From assembly GCF_003583985.1 (NCBI RefSeq), contig NZ_QXML01000008.1:1-64000 (forward strand): a DNA stretch of 64,000 nt, in the 5' to 3' direction. Under the pieces are notes generated by a model that saw only the letters and a program-made list of their open reading frames with translations, had not been told where the DNA came from and did no database searches. The stretch comes from Algoriphagus lacus. GTDB lineage: Bacteria > Bacteroidota > Bacteroidia > Cytophagales > Cyclobacteriaceae. A program made the position numbers and the translations under genes. Positions 60,805-64,000 of this stretch are shown piece after piece; position 1 is the first letter of the stretch; every line of letters starts with the position of its first letter.

Positions 60805-60843
60805 TCAAAAAAACAGCCCAAAGGGAATTCCATTCGGGCTGTT
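60805..60843 (-). terminator. Terminator of the DUF6600 gene
   Basis: AACAGCCC (60812-60819) pairs with GGGCTGTT (60836-60843). On the minus strand a run of seven T follows. It lies between the convergent sulfatase and DUF6600 genes. Confidence 0.8.
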
Positions 60844-60855
60844 GATTTATAGGCA

Positions 60856-62244
60856 TTAATTGTTCCGGTCTCTGCTGCTTCCCCCGCGACCACCGCTTGG
60901 TGTGCCAGTGGATCTGGTGTTTGCAGAACTCTCTTTTTTTGCCGGAGCGGTGGTTTTCACCTCTGAAGAAGACCTGCTGCTCTCAATTCGGGAAGGCTGT
61001 GAAGCTCTCGCAGGTTCGCTTCTTCTCACCTCAGGAGCCTGTGTTCTGGTAGGGGCCTGAGCGGATCGGGATTGCTGCACCGTTCCTCGTGAAGGAGCCT
61101 GGGATTGAGTTCGGGTTCCTTCTGATCTCACTTCTCCGGATCTGCTTGGGGCAGTGCTTCGCTGGCCGGATGATGGTGCCGAAGGTCTGCTTTCATAAGT
61201 TCTGGATGGAGCTGCCTCTCTGCTTCCACTCTGTGTACGTGATGGTGCAGTGGTGGTACCTCTTCCTTTCGTGTCCGCTGGAGCAGGTTTTACCTCAAAG
61301 CTGTCATTTTCCCCACGGGTAGTAGGTGTGGCAGTTCTTCCGGATGAGGTCTCGCTTCTTCCCGAAACTCCAGAATTTCCATTTGTATTTGCGCTTCTGG
61401 AAGGGGAAGAGGAGTACACTTCACGGTTGCTACGACCGGTTTTTGCCTGCTGGGCATCCAGGACTCTGGTAGGTCTTGCCTCGGTAGTTCTGCTGCGGCT
61501 TTCCTGCATTTCAGGTCGATACATACTCACTGAATTTCTGGAAACAGCAGCTCTTCCAGGGGCATTGCTTGCCTGAAGCTGGTACACCGGCACCACACTT
61601 CGGGTCACCCTTTCCACTTCCCTGCGCTGAGGACCACCTACATAGGTTTGGTTATTGTACACCACAGTGTTGTTGATGATCGTGGTTTGGTTGTAGATTT
61701 TGATCTTGGTTTTGTGAGGCGCATGGTATCGGTAGGCGTGGTGATGATAGATGTTGTGATTTGGAATAAATACCCAGTGGAAACTTGGAATATTCACCCT
61801 CACATTGATGGATACCCCTGGTCCCAAGGGAGCCCAACCGTAATACCCGCCGCCGGTTCTCCAGTTGACCCAGGCAGGCCCCCAATCGTAGCCCGGAATC
61901 CAGGCCCAGCTTTGGAAATAGTCATCGAAATACCAGCGTCCATAATGGAACGGAGCCCAGCCCCAGTCGTAGTAGGATACCCAAGTATTGCCATATTCGG
62001 TCATGACCCAGTGTCCCTCGGTACCGTAAGGGTGAAAATCCTCCCGGACTGCAGGTAACCAGATGTATCCATATCGGGCGTCCTTTACCCAGTCTCCGTA
62101 GGGAGAAAGCTCATCGTAGAAAACCTGAAAGCTTATTCCCCGGTAATTTTTCGCTTCCGCTTCCTGCGGAGCGATCATGCCTGCCAAGAGTAATACTCCC
62201 AGTACCAGGCTGCCCAATCCTCGATTGATGAGGTGTGTTTTCAT
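60856..62244 (-). CDS. Exported DUF6600 protein with low-complexity C-terminus
   Basis: A 462-aa secreted protein; signal peptide about 1-31 (ends AEAKN region). Residues about 38-160 are very rich in Trp, Tyr and Gly (SPYGDWVKDARYGYIWLPAV, GWAPFHYGRWYFDDYFQSWAW), the DUF6600 pattern. After a His/Tyr-rich linker (NIYHHHAYRYHAPH), residues about 215-462 are low-complexity Ser, Arg, Thr, Pro and Glu. The tail may be a flexible surface or cell-wall-associated region. Function is unknown. Confidence 0.85.
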   Translation of the reverse strand: MKTHLINRGLGSLVLGVLLLAGMIAPQEAEAKNYRGISFQVFYDELSPYGDWVKDARYGYIWLPAVREDFHPYGTEGHWVMTEYGNTWVSYYDWGWAPFHYGRWYFDDYFQSWAWIPGYDWGPAWVNWRTGGGYYGWAPLGPGVSINVRVNIPSFHWVFIPNHNIYHHHAYRYHAPHKTKIKIYNQTTIINNTVVYNNQTYVGGPQRREVERVTRSVVPVYQLQASNAPGRAAVSRNSVSMYRPEMQESRSRTTEARPTRVLDAQQAKTGRSNREVYSSSPSRSANTNGNSGVSGRSETSSGRTATPTTRGENDSFEVKPAPADTKGRGTTTAPSRTQSGSREAAPSRTYESRPSAPSSGQRSTAPSRSGEVRSEGTRTQSQAPSRGTVQQSRSAQAPTRTQAPEVRRSEPARASQPSRIESSRSSSEVKTTAPAKKESSANTRSTGTPSGGRGGSSRDRNN

Positions 62245-62618
62245 GGTAATTGTGGTTTAGTATAAAGTGGTTAAGTATTGGGTTGGTCGGTGTTTTTTAT
62301 GGACTAGGGATTTTTTAGGTTTCTCTTTTTTATTCGATAGGCGTTTGAGTTTAAGATGTGAAGTTTAAACGAAAGGTTGCATGGATTATTTCCAAAATCG
62401 GGCCATTCTTGAATATTTATTCGATGAAGTGGAGTATTTGGTTTTGTTAATTTTAAAAAATGGAACCGTTATTATTGTACTTAATTAAAAAAATATAATA
62501 AGATTTTTTATTAATCTAGAAATTTTAAAAAATGTATTTTATCTAACTCAAAATAAAAAGCCCCGGCTGGGGTGGCCGAGGCGAATTTTTTTAAAGTCGG
62601 GAGAAATTTTTTTTCAGG
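62245..62618. other. AT-rich spacer
   Basis: A 374-bp AT-rich stretch between two minus-strand genes. Its right side holds the hairpin that ends the secreted hypothetical gene; its left side should carry the DUF6600 promoter. No RNA gene or ORF was seen. Confidence 0.45.
62552..62585 (-). terminator. Terminator of the secreted hypothetical gene
   Basis: GCCCCGGC (62560-62567) pairs with GCCGAGGC (62575-62582), one mismatch. On the minus strand CTTTTTATT follows. Confidence 0.7.
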
Positions 62619-63512
62619 TTAATCACATTTTTCAGTCTGGCTGGCATAGTGCCGTTCCCCGTTGGCGTAGAGTTCTTCCTCTACAAACTTCAAGTTGACC
62701 ACAAATGGGGCGAGATCCTTTTTCTCAAAGGTAAATGTCAGTACGGCCTCCGAGTTTTTCCCATCTACTGTCCATTGTCCTTTCATAGTTCCCTTGTAGT
62801 CTGGGTTGTTGTCTTTCATAATGCCTTTTTTCGATACTGCGGCCCGGAAGCTGCCGTCTTCACAAAGGTTAATTTTAGTTTGCTGCTTTCCGTCAATAAA
62901 TCCTTCATAGGAAATCAACAGCTTGCCTGACAGGAATCCCTTCCAGTCAAAACCCTCATAGGGGTCGATTTCCCGGGGGGTAGACAGGAGAGCGGTTTTC
63001 AGAAATTCCAATACAGAGGCAGATGCCAATTCTGCATTTTCTTCCAAGGAGATAGCCAAAACCGTTATGCAAGCCTCACCACATCGGGTAGCTGCAAATG
63101 CACGGTAATTTTTTGGTGGAAGGTAATTTCCGGCAGCTTCAGCGTGCGCAAATAGCAAGTCGCCTTCGATTTTGGGGTCTGTGGCTTTTAGTGTGACAGT
63201 TTCTGAAATGTTGACTCCGGCTTTCCAGGTTTCGGCGAGTTGTGCCAAATCGGTCTTTTCTCTTCCGAAAACAAAGATTTCACCGAACGTCCCAGTGGAG
63301 GAATTCAGGAGAAAAACTTCTGTTTCCCGGGGAAGTACTCCTACCCAACCTTGGGGGATTACTCCGCTGAATCCATATCGGGGCGTATAAATTGAATCTC
63401 CCGCATTATACATTCTGCCAGGTTGGATTCGGTTTTTCAGGTTTTGGCCAAAAGTCATCTGGGAAAATGTGATGATCCCAATGAAAAAAACAAGTGCAAA
63501 AGATCGATTCAT
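62619..63512 (-). CDS. Secreted hypothetical protein (297 aa)
   Basis: Unrecognised family. Signal peptide about 1-22 (ends MTFGQ). The mature part contains a central alpha/beta stretch with a Cys (RCGEACITVLAIS) and a beta-rich C-terminal half (LLISYEGFIDGKQQTKINLCEDGSFRAAVSKKG, GQWTVDGKNSEAVLTFTFEKKD) that looks lipocalin-like. It ends with Cys-Asp. It is probably periplasmic or extracellular; no catalytic motif is seen. Confidence 0.6.
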   Translation of the reverse strand: MNRSFALVFFIGIITFSQMTFGQNLKNRIQPGRMYNAGDSIYTPRYGFSGVIPQGWVGVLPRETEVFLLNSSTGTFGEIFVFGREKTDLAQLAETWKAGVNISETVTLKATDPKIEGDLLFAHAEAAGNYLPPKNYRAFAATRCGEACITVLAISLEENAELASASVLEFLKTALLSTPREIDPYEGFDWKGFLSGKLLISYEGFIDGKQQTKINLCEDGSFRAAVSKKGIMKDNNPDYKGTMKGQWTVDGKNSEAVLTFTFEKKDLAPFVVNLKFVEEELYANGERHYASQTEKCD

Positions 63513-63622
63513 AGGTAGCTAAATAAGGCTGACATCAAGTTAATGGAAAGATTTCGACGGAAAAACTACCCCAATGGACGGAAGGGTTTTTTCTTCTCGG
63601 CTTATTGGGAAAGAAACCTAGA

Positions 63623-64000
63623 TCAATACTTTCGTTTGAAGATTCCGGACAAAGGCACCGCAGAAATCCCGTGTAGGAAAATACTCAAGAGTACCGTCAG
63701 CGTGATGATACTGACCATTTGCTCGTAGCCTTCGACGCCAAGTTGAATGATTGCCATCAGCATGTAAAGCACGGAGGCGATACCTCTAGGACCAAACCAC
63801 CCGATGAACCATATGGTCTTTTGATCCAAACCTGATCTAATCAAACTGATTGCCACCGGAACCATCCGGATGACCGTCAGGCTGAGAATGGCATAAACCA
63901 AAGCTCTCCAATCCCAGAGTTTATAGGAAAGGGGAACGAGGATCATTCCGACCAACAGGAAAATAAACAGGATCATGATCTGACTCCCAGCTTCACCAAA
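63623..64000 (-). CDS. Cation/proton antiporter, C-terminal part (cut by window edge)
   Basis: The reading frame is open to the window end; only the last 126 or so residues are present, and the true start lies outside. Four hydrophobic helices are visible, with the conserved WFGPRGIASVLYMLM segment typical of CPA1/NhaP-type sodium or potassium/proton antiporters. An internal ATG at 63976 is not the start. It probably regulates internal pH or sodium. Confidence 0.82.
   Translation of the reverse strand, partial: FGEAGSQIMILFIFLLVGMILVPLSYKLWDWRALVYAILSLTVIRMVPVAISLIRSGLDQKTIWFIGWFGPRGIASVLYMLMAIIQLGVEGYEQMVSIITLTVLLSIFLHGISAVPLSGIFKRKY

Overview
The window looks like chromosomal DNA of a Bacteroidota bacterium of the Cytophagales type, probably Cyclobacteriaceae/Algoriphagus-like. 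This is an inference from gene content: a PorP/SprF-type outer-membrane protein, DUF6600, DUF2200, PVC-type haem lipoprotein, BNR-propeller and IPT/TIG families, lipoproteins with Bacteroidota-style lipoboxes, weak Shine-Dalgarno sequences, and a BtuB plus DUF5074 (BtuG-like) vitamin B12 module. No rRNA, tRNA, transposase, prophage or CRISPR array was seen.

Layout. 1-3.7 kb is an accessory, repeat-rich stretch: a 1.17 kb gene-free block with several diverged repeats, a small XRE regulator, a zinc-ribbon membrane protein and two small membrane proteins. 3.7-6.7 kb is a large haem-binding lipoprotein. 7.1-8.1 kb is a PorP/SprF protein. 8.2-14.8 kb is a cobalamin uptake locus: btuF-btuC-btuD run leftward, and a cobalamin riboswitch runs rightward into a TonB-dependent receptor that is translationally coupled to a BtuG-like propeller lipoprotein. 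14.8-31.3 kb is mostly housekeeping and envelope quality control: an orphan HI0074-like protein, HtrA, dxr-rseP, an AT-rich beta-barrel/IPT lipoprotein pair, lon, hslU, a short-chain dehydrogenase, a SixA-like phosphatase, a cold-shock protein and a large MscS channel. 31.5-35 kb holds Hsp20, a second HtrA and a serine beta-lactamase-like hydrolase.

35-46.8 kb is catabolic or secondary metabolism: HAD phosphatase, amidohydrolase, two exported intradiol dioxygenases, DUF2200, TPR lipoprotein, epimerase, cupin, cytochrome-PQQ lipoprotein, homocysteine methyltransferase and esterase. 47.3-55.7 kb is a looser region of membrane proteins (APC permease, DoxX-like, DUF418), a zinc-ribbon protein, a methyltransferase and long repeat-bearing spacers, including a 21/42-bp minisatellite. 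55.8-64 kb carries a 1044-aa BNR-propeller protein, a sulfatase, a DUF6600 protein with a low-complexity tail, a secreted hypothetical and the C-terminal end of a cation/proton antiporter cut by the window edge.

How the parts work together. The B12 genes form a full outer-membrane-to-cytoplasm import route, but only the outer-membrane operon sits behind the riboswitch. Two HtrA proteases, RseP, Lon, HslU and Hsp20 form a notable concentration of protein quality-control functions. Several genes are closed by clear intrinsic terminators, some of which reach into the convergent neighbouring CDS. The most unusual sequence features are non-genic: a minisatellite whose one frame reads as regular Leu/Ile heptads, several families of diverged intergenic repeats, a palindrome just in front of lon, a terminator-like hairpin in the dxr leader, and a possible 3' remnant of a second BNR-propeller gene.
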